31,591 nt of DNA. Origin: a virus. The position numbers were made by a program, and so were the translations under genes. This document shows positions 24,733 through 31,591 of the stretch, in pieces. The number at the start of each line of letters is the position of its first letter. Position 1 is the first letter of the stretch. The notes below the pieces were generated by a model. The model made no database searches and was not told the origin of the DNA. It saw only the letters and a list, made by a program, of their open reading frames with translations. Location of the stretch: positions 1-31,591 of IMG/VR virus record IMGVR_UViG_3300037485_000684, one strand, 5' to 3'.

Positions 24733-26382
24733 TTAGGTAGTTATATCTCTAGGATTACTTAATGCAGCACCAAGAGCAAGAGCGATTTCAGAATACGTTC
24801 TTGCATGTGCAAAATGATCTTCTTTACCATCACCAGTTATATAACGACCTACTGGATTACCATCCTGATCTTTCTCATAATGTCTAATCGGCGTCTTTAC
24901 ATGATTCTTATATTCTAAGCTTAGATTCTTAGGTAAGCTGATTGTCCTAGCCTTGAATCGGCTTAAGCTTGTATCCATCCATGATGTACGATCTACTGAT
25001 ACTGAGAACTGCTCGTCATCGTGGCAATGAATTTGCTTGCTATTGATTCCGCGAGCATAGAAACACATCTTAATCATTCCACCGAAACGCTTACAAAGCT
25101 CAAGCGCCTTTCGGCGCTCAGGATTTGCATCAATAACACAGAATCTGATTCTGTATTTAAGAAGCAGATTGTCTAGTTCCTCAAAATGTAAGCATTTACC
25201 TTCCATTATGAGCCTGCACTTACTATTCGTGTTAATGTCAGCGTTTGTAATGTTAGTATTTAATGTCCATTCATCTACTTCCCAATGGAGCCATTTACCA
25301 ACGTCAATACCCATTGTTGTGAATGATCCGAGACTGTTCGTTTCTTGCTTAACGTGATCACCAAGACACTCTATTAGATTCTGATCCGTTATCTTAGCTC
25401 CAGCCACTGCATGAGGCAGGCCCATCTTACTATTATATAGTTCCTGTTCATCGGCCGGATTATATTGCGCACGTAGGACAGTTTTCGCAATATCGCTTGG
25501 CTTCGTAGCTGAACTGTATAACTGATTTATGTGAAATCCTCTAGCTACTTTATTTGTGAGTGTTGGTATCCAAATTCCTTCTTTGAGCCACTGGTATTTA
25601 GTCTCGTGCTCAAGTTTGCCCTTGCAATCCTTACAGATGAGATGAGACTCAAGAATCTTTGTGTCTGAAGGATCTTCACCGGCAATCACTAAGCAGTCTG
25701 GAAAGACTAATTCTGTTAAGCGTGAGCAGCAAGGACACTTGAAGAAGAAATGTTCTTGCGTAGAATCCATGAAATAGCGATTGATTCCAATATTGTCGAA
25801 CGTGGGCGTAGATAACAAGAAAACTTGCTTATTCATCTGGCCGCTTGTACGCTCGAAAGCAAGAACTAGATTGTCTTGATCCATTTCATCTACTTCATCT
25901 GCTATCACGACAGCAGCAGGTACTGATTTCATCTGACTTCTACTTCGAGAACCGCGAATATACAAATTAGCATTGCCTGCGCGCTTATGACCGATGTTCT
26001 TCACGTCTGTAAATAGGTTTTGTAGGTGTGCAGACATTTCAAGAGCAGGGTCAAAGCGCGCGGTGCTGAAATCATTAGCATCAGGTGTACTAGCCGGCAA
26101 GATGTATAGGACTGATTCTCCTAATACATCAATCGCGAAGAATGTTTTATTCAAAGCAGTCTCAGTAAATGCCATTTGAGCTGCTTTCTGTCCTACCATT
26201 AGCTCAGAATCACAATCGTGCATAGCTTTCGCCCACGGATGGTACTTAAATGTCCATTTCCCTGGGAAAGGCTTGCCCATGATTCTATATTCTTGGGACC
26301 ATTGAGCACAGGTTTTGATTGCCCGTCTCTTGAGTCCTGCTACGAGTGCGTTGGCGAAGGCATTTTTGAGTGTTTCATTCAT
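24733..26382 (-). CDS. Terminase large subunit, GpA-like
   Basis: A 549-residue packaging motor of the lambda GpA family. The Walker A is the deviant type found in this family: MVGQKAAQMAFTE (62-74). Walker B is VVIADEVDE with D162-E163. A zinc ribbon lies between ATPase and nuclease, seen as CPCC and CKDCKG. The nuclease half begins near MGIDVGKWLHWEVDEW, continues with VIDANPERRKALELC and ends with a DHFAHARTYSEIAL motif, giving the usual acidic residues. It shares ATGA with the small terminase stop. GpA-type motors usually go with cos packaging, but this is only a family tendency. Confidence 0.9.
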   Translation of the reverse strand: MNETLKNAFANALVAGLKRRAIKTCAQWSQEYRIMGKPFPGKWTFKYHPWAKAMHDCDSELMVGQKAAQMAFTETALNKTFFAIDVLGESVLYILPASTPDANDFSTARFDPALEMSAHLQNLFTDVKNIGHKRAGNANLYIRGSRSRSQMKSVPAAVVIADEVDEMDQDNLVLAFERTSGQMNKQVFLLSTPTFDNIGINRYFMDSTQEHFFFKCPCCSRLTELVFPDCLVIAGEDPSDTKILESHLICKDCKGKLEHETKYQWLKEGIWIPTLTNKVARGFHINQLYSSATKPSDIAKTVLRAQYNPADEQELYNSKMGLPHAVAGAKITDQNLIECLGDHVKQETNSLGSFTTMGIDVGKWLHWEVDEWTLNTNITNADINTNSKCRLIMEGKCLHFEELDNLLLKYRIRFCVIDANPERRKALELCKRFGGMIKMCFYARGINSKQIHCHDDEQFSVSVDRTSWMDTSLSRFKARTISLPKNLSLEYKNHVKTPIRHYEKDQDGNPVGRYITGDGKEDHFAHARTYSEIALALGAALSNPRDITT

Positions 26383-26924
26383 TCTTCTTCCTTCACGCCA
26401 CTGAGATTTCCTAATTCAGACATGATTTTGTCTGCGATCTCATTGATTTTGCCTTCTTGTCCTTCAAGTGATTCACCAATTATCCTGATTATGACACCTG
26501 AGAACGTGATTAAGGCTTGCTTATCGAGCAAATTGCCCATTGAACCTTCTAGCTTGTGACAGGAGCATACAAGCTTATCAATTTTGAGTACAAGATCACT
26601 GATTTGGGCAGATTGTACGATCAAATCGAAATTATCTTTACACTGATTTAAGCGTTCCTCAAGCATGAATCGCAAGATTCCGATTTCTTCGCGCAAACCC
26701 TTAATATTATCGGAATCAGCGTGGCGTTCGACCTGATCTTGGAACTTGGTTAAGCGATAGTTGCGAATATTTTCGCGCTTCTCAGCAGCTAATGCCGCTC
26801 CGCTACCGTGAGCCGGACAGTTCTTTGATCCAGGCATTGCTTCTAATGGACACTGCCCTCTGCCGGTCATGCCTTGACAGCGCGTTGGTGAATCAGGTGC
26901 CGCTCGCTTCATGCCTTCCGCCAT
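26379..26924 (-). CDS. Probable small terminase subunit with N-terminal zinc finger
   Basis: A 181-residue protein. Residues about 16-39 hold a compact Cys/His site (C16, C25, C36 and H39 in the run RCQGMTGRGQC and NCPAHG), followed by a long helical region that contains HADSDNIKGLREEIG and ends in an acidic tail (VKEEE). It overlaps the large terminase gene by four bases, and AAGGGAT precedes its ATG. Position implies the small terminase, which selects DNA for packaging. The zinc site, used here in place of an obvious helix-turn-helix, is not the textbook form, so identity is inferred from context. Confidence 0.6.
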   Translation of the reverse strand: MAEGMKRAAPDSPTRCQGMTGRGQCPLEAMPGSKNCPAHGSGAALAAEKRENIRNYRLTKFQDQVERHADSDNIKGLREEIGILRFMLEERLNQCKDNFDLIVQSAQISDLVLKIDKLVCSCHKLEGSMGNLLDKQALITFSGVIIRIIGESLEGQEGKINEIADKIMSELGNLSGVKEEE

Positions 26925-27057
26925 ATTGAAATCCCTTCTTCTGTCTTATGATTCTTAGAACTGATTGATTCCGATAATTGGACGGAATATTGGAATCACT
27001 CTCACCGTACTATAATACTGACGCATGAAAAGTATTTTTATACTGGAAAATTGATTC

Positions 27058-27696
27058 CTAATCTTGGCGGAAAACCGGAATCAATCCATCAGTCTTGAGG
27101 TAAGAATCGGCTATTGTGCGCTTCGTTCCCAATATGCTAGTCTGCTTAGGCTTAATCTGTATCGTGGATAGTGCTAGATCAACGAGCTCAGTACAGCACA
27201 GCTTACTTTTAGTCAGCCAATTGAATGAGAAATCATATTTCTTGCCTAACTGCTTAAGAGCGGTGTGCGCTACAAGCTCAGGGCCGAGTGGACAATCACT
27301 CACCGGTCTGAGAATACAGATCTTGTCCGTTTTCAGTAGTATGGAGAGAAGGTCTTCAGCAACAACACCGCTACTGATTGCATGAACGCACATGCGTGGG
27401 TACGGAGTCTGGTAAATGCTTGTGCATTGTGGTAGCATGTGCATCTGTTCTGATAATGCGCCTACATATACGATAGCATGCTTATAGAATCCTGGTATGA
27501 ACAGATTGGATAAGTACCAATTGTCCCTAGCTATGATGATGTCGCCTGTACGGATGATTTTCGTAATCTTACGGTAGGACAGGACACGATTCTTGTACAC
27601 GTTTCCGATAACAATATTAGGTGGTAAGCATAGTGCAGATACACAATGTGTGTCTCCCACAAGTGTTTTGATTTTATCCAATATATTATCAAACAT
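27058..27696 (-). CDS. YiiX-like permuted papain-fold hydrolase (NlpC/P60 superfamily)
   Basis: A 212-residue protein. TGDIIIARDNWYLSNLFIPG followed by YKHAIVYVG (catalytic His near H73) and later LCCTELVDLAL (catalytic Cys near C168, then E170) show the circularly permuted order His first, Cys second, typical of YiiX/C92 proteins. Such enzymes cleave amide bonds of peptidoglycan or lipids. No signal peptide is seen. GGAG precedes the ATG. It lies between tail-fibre genes and terminase, not in the lysis cassette, so it could be a virion-associated hydrolase, a lysis enzyme or an effector on the host envelope. Confidence 0.7.
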   Translation of the reverse strand: MFDNILDKIKTLVGDTHCVSALCLPPNIVIGNVYKNRVLSYRKITKIIRTGDIIIARDNWYLSNLFIPGFYKHAIVYVGALSEQMHMLPQCTSIYQTPYPRMCVHAISSGVVAEDLLSILLKTDKICILRPVSDCPLGPELVAHTALKQLGKKYDFSFNWLTKSKLCCTELVDLALSTIQIKPKQTSILGTKRTIADSYLKTDGLIPVFRQD

Positions 27697-27707
27697 CAGA
27701 AACTCCT

Positions 27708-27743
27708 AAAGCCACAGTGATTCTACAGAATCACTGTGGCTTT
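27708..27743. terminator. Strong hairpin upstream of the YiiX-like gene
   Basis: AAAGCCACAGTGATT (27708-27722) pairs perfectly with AATCACTGTGGCTTT (27729-27743) around CTACAG, which can add two more pairs. On the plus strand the stem is followed by TTTTTGTTTT, a good T-tract; on the minus strand it ends in TTT and then the ribosome site of the next gene. It may work on both strands: stopping antisense readthrough, or partly terminating the fibre transcript on the coding strand. Confidence 0.7.
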
Positions 27744-27748
27744 TTGTT

Positions 27749-27913
27749 TTATTTCTTATAGATTCTGTTAATCAGCTTCCACTGCTCATCAGTAGGAGGC
27801 GCAACCCTGAACCTTTGAATCATTACTTCGTACTTAGTGCCTTTTAGAGCTTCTAATTGGATATACTCATCAACGTTCCTTGGCTGAATAAGCATTAAGA
27901 TAAAGAGAATCAA
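27749..27913 (-). CDS. Possible tiny hydrophobic-leader protein
   Basis: A 54-residue reading frame from TTG 27913 (MILFILMLIQP) to TAA 27749, or 48 residues from ATG 27895. The TTG overlaps the stop of the coiled-coil gene, which suggests translational coupling, with GAGG about ten bases upstream; the ATG has no ribosome site. The N-terminus is hydrophobic and the rest is basic and mixed (TKYEVMIQRFRVAPP). I do not recognise it. It is the only open frame in the 27744-27909 interval on this strand and is followed at once by the hairpin. It could be chance. Confidence 0.4.
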   Translation of the reverse strand: MILFILMLIQPRNVDEYIQLEALKGTKYEVMIQRFRVAPPTDEQWKLINRIYKK

Positions 27914-28422
27914 GGCTTCACCGCCTCAATAGGTTCTTTCACGACTTTAGGTTCTAGCGTCGCTAATTCCGCCTTCAATGCGGCAACCTTTTGTGCTCTT
28001 AAAACATCATAAGCCTCAATAACTTGTGGGTCTGATTTAATGGCCTGCAATTCTGTATTCTTCTCCGTCAGTTGTGCATTTACGGTTTGAAGTTGAGTTT
28101 CGAGCATTTCCTTTTGCGCGGATAACACTGAAATTTGTTCTGCGCGTTCATTGGCGGTCTCACATGCGGATGAATGCAATCTTTCCAACTCAACAATTTG
28201 ACTTTGTTTTGTGCTGATAGAATCCTCGAAGATTTGTTCTTTTTCTGCGAGTTTTGTCGAGACAAAATCTCTTCCGCTCCTGAAGGTTTCAATCGTGGAT
28301 TCGTGGGTTGCGGTGAGGATAAAAAATTGCCTCAGCCTTTGGGCTGCCAGTAAAATCTGTTCCGGTTTTGCAGAGCCAGATTCCAAGGCAGCAGCCAGCT
28401 CGTTTGCATCGGGATAACTCAT
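27910..28422 (-). CDS. Coiled-coil protein behind tail-fibre genes (possible fibre chaperone)
   Basis: A 170-residue protein dominated by a long coiled coil (about residues 65-140, rich in Glu, Gln, Lys and Leu). AAGGAG precedes the ATG. It has no membrane segment and no enzyme motif. Its place directly behind the collar-domain fibre tip gene suggests a fibre assembly factor or a minor virion part. Neither can be proven here, and only the coil is certain. Confidence 0.55.
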   Translation of the reverse strand: MSYPDANELAAALESGSAKPEQILLAAQRLRQFFILTATHESTIETFRSGRDFVSTKLAEKEQIFEDSISTKQSQIVELERLHSSACETANERAEQISVLSAQKEMLETQLQTVNAQLTEKNTELQAIKSDPQVIEAYDVLRAQKVAALKAELATLEPKVVKEPIEAVKP

Positions 28423-28433
28423 TTTGTCTCTCC

Positions 28434-29228
28434 TTAAATCTTAATGATGTATTGGGCAACCCCGTATGGATTCATCACATCTTGGGCAGTGGCCGTGGTT
28501 GAGTTGTTTCCAGTAGCCGGGTCGGTATGTACATGGGAACTTCCTGCGGCACTTGTGCCGCTAACGCTATGCGTATGATTGGCAGATATATAGCCTGAAG
28601 TCCCGGATACTGAATGATAGTGTGAACCGTTTCCAGAAGTGGTGACGGCGGTTCCATCTCCACTGGTAGGATTTGGAGCCTCTGCCCCATATCCTCCACC
28701 ACTACTATGATTATGGGATGAATTTGAACCCCATTTCATTGGTGCTGTATGCTGGTGGTCACTGCTTGTACTGGTATTCGCACTAAAGGAGTGAGTGTGG
28801 TCTGCTGACACTGTTCCAGAAGTAATTGAAACTCCGTGCGTATGGCTGGCCTCTGCTCCTACGTTTCCGCCGCTGGCGTGAGTATGGGTTGGAAGATTAT
28901 TTGCTCCAATCGTTTTAGATTCACCACCGCTTTTGTCTCCACGAGCGCGGGAAGTTAAGCCACTGCCTGCACCGGCTCCTAAAATTGTTCGGCCTTTGAA
29001 GTCTGGTACATTAAAAGTGGTTGATTCGTCTCCTGCTCCATACGCTGTTCCAATCGCTGCAAATAAATAAGCATAGGTTGTTCGACTTACTGCAGCGCCA
29101 TCACAAAGAACCCAACCATCAGGCACTGCCGCTCCGGCATGTGGCAACACTATTCCAGACGGAAAACCTAAAGCGGTAGCAAATGCCGCAGGCGTCAAAC
29201 CACTAGGTAAAATCGCAGTCGTTCCCAT
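28434..29228 (-). CDS. Tail fibre tip with collar domain and eight HxH motifs
   Basis: A 264-residue protein. Residues 20-90 are a tail-collar domain (PDGWVLCDGAAVSR, FNVPDFKGRTILGAG). The following part carries eight H-x-H motifs at H115, H129, H144, H158, H172, H203, H218 and H232, spaced 14-15 residues apart except for one gap of 31. The ending NPYGVAQYIIKI is also typical of this class. In T4 gp37, H-x-H motifs hold iron ions along the trimeric fibre tip. A similar metal-bound needle is inferred here. The ATG overlaps the stop of the collagen-like fibre (TAATG), with GGAG upstream. It is probably the receptor-binding tip on that fibre. Confidence 0.82.
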   Translation of the reverse strand: MGTTAILPSGLTPAAFATALGFPSGIVLPHAGAAVPDGWVLCDGAAVSRTTYAYLFAAIGTAYGAGDESTTFNVPDFKGRTILGAGAGSGLTSRARGDKSGGESKTIGANNLPTHTHASGGNVGAEASHTHGVSITSGTVSADHTHSFSANTSTSSDHQHTAPMKWGSNSSHNHSSGGGYGAEAPNPTSGDGTAVTTSGNGSHYHSVSGTSGYISANHTHSVSGTSAAGSSHVHTDPATGNNSTTATAQDVMNPYGVAQYIIKI

Positions 29229-31591
29229 TATGAAGTCTCCAATATCCAGCCAGTTCCGACTATCTCACCGTAGAACTCAGTGCTGGATAATCTCTTTATG
29301 TGCAGCCAATCTCCAATTGTCGTGGACTGGATATAGCCAGCCGCCTTACTGATGCTCGCACCAACCCTTAACGTATTTGAAGCGGGCATCACAACCTTGA
29401 TTCCATCACCATCCTTAACTTGGAACCAGAACTCAGCGCCTTGCAAAGTTGAAGTCACAGTATAGACAATCAATGCACCAGCACCCTGATTCGTGAACAA
29501 ATACATATTATGCGAATCAGTAACGTTGATATCTGAATCTTGGTCAAGGACAGTAGTTGCAGAACCTGCTGGACCTTGTGCTCCTTGTGCACCGCTTGAA
29601 CCTTGTGCACCGCTTGAACCTTGTGCACCGCTTGAACCTTGTGCACCGCTTGAACCTTGTGCACCGCTTGAACCTTGTGCACCGCTTGAACCTTGTGCTC
29701 CTGCTTCACCCTGGGTGCCCTGTGCTCCAGCACTACCTTGTGCACCACTAGCTCCTTGTGCACCATCAGCACCTTGTGCTCCACTCGCACCTTGTGCGCC
29801 AGAGGAGCCTTGTGCGCCAGAGGAGCCTTGTGCTCCTGCTTCACCCTGGGTGCCTTGTGCACCACTAGCTCCTTGCGCACCATCAGCACCTTGTGCACCA
29901 TCAGCACCTTGTGCACCACTAGCACCTTGTGCACCACTAGCTCCTTGTGCACCAGAGGAGCCTTGTGCTCCCGCTGATCCTTGGCTGCCCGTAGCACCCT
30001 GTGATCCTGTAGCACCTTTAGCACCTTGCATGGCCATGACAAGCATATCAGCATGATTTATACCAGGTGTAGATACACCAGATACTCTTTTGAATCTGAG
30101 CTTAATAGTATAGGTTCCAGCGGACAATTCAGCAGAACGATGAGTAATAGCCCCGATTCCTTGATCATTAGACCCACTCAGATAACGTTCATAAGCATCA
30201 TAATCTGTACCGTTAATATTTATAGCTATGCCAATTGTACTAGCTGATCCACCAGATTGAGTCTGTAACTCAAAAGACGCAAGAACAGCGATTTCAACAT
30301 CTTCTTCCAGCGTTATTGTGGTACTCATGCCTGGGACGTCTTCGAGTGTCGCTGACGTCGTTCCTTGTGCTCCCGCAAGCTCAACATAGGAGGATGGTAA
30401 TTTGCCTGCAACAGCATCCGTTCCTTTATCACCAGTTCGAGCGAAAGCTAATGAATATACTGTAGCATCAGTAGGTAAGCCCCACTCGGAATCTGTAACA
30501 TAGGTTACAGCCAGTTCATAATAACCAGTCTTGGCTGTGACACTCGTTACAGCGAAAATATAGAATTGTGCTGAGGCACTGCCTTGAATATTTAAGTGCC
30601 CTTTGATTGGACTGTTTGATCCACCCAGCGTAGCGAGCCAATCACTAACATCAGTAGTTTCGGAATTCGAGTTATTCATCCAGATTTTAGTGACATTAGC
30701 TACAGTAGCATTATTGAATCTGAACGAGCCACCCATAGCCGCCATGCCAGTTTCAGTGATTTCATCGGCATCGAACGTCTGTAATACTAGATTACCTACT
30801 TTAATACCCTGATCTCCCTGATCACCCTGACTACCTGTGGAGCCTTGTGCACCAGCACTACCTTGCGCACCAGAGGAGCCTTGATTGCCTTGATCACCCT
30901 GTGAACCTTGACTACCAGTTGAGCCTTGACTACCAGCTGGTCCATCATGCCCCGCTGCGCCTTGCGAGCCTTGAGCCAAATAATCCCAATAAGCTGTTTC
31001 TGATTCCGGATTCTTGTTCGTACAATCTGATTTGCAAATGAATGAACCTACTACACTTGAACTGGAGTAATTAACAGCATCCAATGCAGAGTACGCGGTT
31101 CCTGAATCCCAGGCACCGCGCCAGTTCAGATTCTTGCCCTGAGTACCCTGAGTTCCTTGACTGCCTTGGCTGCCTTGACTGCCCTGTGAGCCTTGACTGC
31201 CCTGTGAGCCTTGACTGCCCTGGGCTCCTTTAGCAGCGAAGAGCGTCCAGTACGCAGCTTCAGAATCAGGTGATTTGTTTGTGCTATTTTGGATACTGAT
31301 GTATGAATTGCCGTTCAAGACGACAGCATCATTAACCAAATAACTGGTACCAGAATCCCACGTGCCTTTCCAGCTCATAGCACCGCCGGCCGCGCCCTGT
31401 GCACCAGGATCACCTTGTGCGCCTTGCTCACCCTGAGCACCAGAATCACCCTGACTGCCTGTGGAGCCTTGTGTACCCTGGGTGCCCTGTGTGCCTTGTG
31501 GCCCAGGGACTGTTGATGCTTGGCCCTGGGTGCCTTGTGCACCGCTTGAACCTTGTGCCCCTGCTTCACCTTGTGCACCATCAGAACCTTG
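29228..31591 (-). CDS. Collagen-like tail fibre, 5' end beyond the window
   Basis: At least 787 residues; the frame is open to the window edge, so the true start is missing, and the internal ATG at 31378 (GGAMSWKGTW) should not be taken as the start. From the N-side: Gly-x-x repeats, a CBM5/12-like module with WKGTWDSGTSY (about 74), more repeats, a second such module with WRGAWDSGTAY (about 157), repeats, two non-repetitive globular domains, a long Gly-Ala-Gln-Gly-Ser-Ser collagen-like stretch and a C-terminal head domain. Collagen repeats form trimeric rods, and the W-rich modules resemble chitin- or cellulose-binding domains. The whole is probably the fibre shaft, with the collar protein as tip. 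Confidence 0.85.
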   Translation of the reverse strand, partial: QGSDGAQGEAGAQGSSGAQGTQGQASTVPGPQGTQGTQGTQGSTGSQGDSGAQGEQGAQGDPGAQGAAGGAMSWKGTWDSGTSYLVNDAVVLNGNSYISIQNSTNKSPDSEAAYWTLFAAKGAQGSQGSQGSQGSQGSQGSQGSQGTQGTQGKNLNWRGAWDSGTAYSALDAVNYSSSSVVGSFICKSDCTNKNPESETAYWDYLAQGSQGAAGHDGPAGSQGSTGSQGSQGDQGNQGSSGAQGSAGAQGSTGSQGDQGDQGIKVGNLVLQTFDADEITETGMAAMGGSFRFNNATVANVTKIWMNNSNSETTDVSDWLATLGGSNSPIKGHLNIQGSASAQFYIFAVTSVTAKTGYYELAVTYVTDSEWGLPTDATVYSLAFARTGDKGTDAVAGKLPSSYVELAGAQGTTSATLEDVPGMSTTITLEEDVEIAVLASFELQTQSGGSASTIGIAININGTDYDAYERYLSGSNDQGIGAITHRSAELSAGTYTIKLRFKRVSGVSTPGINHADMLVMAMQGAKGATGSQGATGSQGSAGAQGSSGAQGASGAQGASGAQGADGAQGADGAQGASGAQGTQGEAGAQGSSGAQGSSGAQGASGAQGADGAQGASGAQGSAGAQGTQGEAGAQGSSGAQGSSGAQGSSGAQGSSGAQGSSGAQGSSGAQGAQGPAGSATTVLDQDSDINVTDSHNMYLFTNQGAGALIVYTVTSTLQGAEFWFQVKDGDGIKVVMPASNTLRVGASISKAAGYIQSTTIGDWLHIKRLSSTEFYGEIVGTGWILETS
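29589..29696 (-). repeat. Six exact 18-bp tandem repeats in the fibre gene
   Basis: GCACCGCTTGAACCTTGT occurs six times head to tail (29589-29606 through 29679-29696), coding for GAQGSS units on the minus strand. A further copy lies at 31539-31556 near the window edge. Flanking collagen repeats are similar but diverged. Perfect identity, including third codon positions, points to recent expansion by slippage or recombination, so the number of units is likely to vary between isolates. Confidence 0.9.

Noticed and set aside
26925-27057. Late promoter between the YiiX-like and small terminase genes
   Set aside because: A TATAAT lies at 27011-27016 but on the plus strand; on the minus strand only a TATTAT with no fitting -35 is seen. 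The 133 bases hold no gene and no clear signal.
29589-29696. Tandem repeats as a possible CRISPR array
   Set aside because: The units are 18 bp without spacers, in frame, and code for collagen-like repeats.
29493-30056. Long proline/cysteine-rich open frame on the plus strand and several others in 29470-30060
   Set aside because: They are mirror frames of the collagen-like repeat gene, whose 3-base periodicity keeps all frames open. Only the minus-strand Gly-x-x frame gives sensible protein.
31375-31581. Lys/His/Val-rich frame at the right edge, minus strand
   Set aside because: It is an out-of-frame reading of the collagen repeats. The frame continuing the 29228 gene is open to the edge and gives Gly-Ala-Gln-Gly repeats.
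1-31591. Apparent excess of GATTC/GAATC pentamers
   Set aside because: Many were noticed by eye, but they fit common Ile, Asn, Asp and Ser codons in AT-rich DNA and I could not count an expectation. A Markov-corrected count would be decisive.
1-31591. tRNA or rRNA genes and integrase/attachment sites
   Set aside because: No cloverleaf with a TTCGA-type arm, no rRNA stretches and no recombinase motifs were recognised in reading both strands.

Overview
The window is a piece of a tailed double-stranded DNA bacteriophage (or prophage) genome, AT-rich by eye, with a siphovirus-type plan: a very long tape measure protein, a tail tube protein and a frameshifted tail assembly chaperone, but no tail sheath. 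The host cannot be fixed from the sequence. Shine-Dalgarno sites and tight ATGA/TAATG gene overlaps point to a bacterial host, and a lipobox-type signal peptide fits a host with a cell envelope that handles lipoproteins. No rRNA, tRNA, integrase, DNA polymerase or CRISPR array was seen.

Left arm, plus strand (1-5597): a short AT-rich leader with inverted repeats, then a compact early or replication operon. It encodes a primase-polymerase fused to an SF3 helicase, three very small overlapping genes (acidic, zinc-ribbon and strongly basic), a zinc-ribbon protein fused to a MazZ/DUF5664-type dNTP diphosphohydrolase domain, a D12-class adenine methyltransferase and a DEDDh 3'-5' exonuclease. The operon ends against a convergent gene. 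A perfect 13-bp hairpin with a T-tract on the plus strand lies inside that opposing gene and should stop the early transcript.

Right arm, minus strand (31591 down to 5594), read in transcription order: a collagen-like tail fibre that runs off the window edge, a collar-domain fibre tip with eight HxH motifs, a coiled-coil protein, a tiny hydrophobic gene, a YiiX-like papain-fold hydrolase, small and large terminase (GpA-like), portal, head-tail connector, scaffold, P22-type coat protein, a small membrane protein, head completion, tail terminator and tail tube. The tail assembly chaperone follows, with a T TTT TTA slippery site and a 78-codon -1 extension filling an apparent gap. Then come an HK97 gp10-like protein, tape measure, two paralogous distal-tail proteins, a tail hub, one more tail protein, a likely holin, a small membrane protein with a lipoprotein gene nested in another frame, a Cys-rich protein, and three genes built around a DUF115-like nucleotide-sugar or glycan-transfer fold, one also carrying a GT2 glycosyltransferase domain.

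Points most worth a second look: (1) the hidden -1 frameshift product and the terminator hairpin in which its stop codon sits; (2) an N-terminal peptide shared by scaffold, coat and tail tube proteins (ILA[KR]xWxxV); (3) the HxH fibre tip with a 14-15 residue period; (4) the three-gene glycan-modification cluster; (5) the antisense terminator written into a coding sequence; (6) the zinc-ribbon/MazZ-like fusion.
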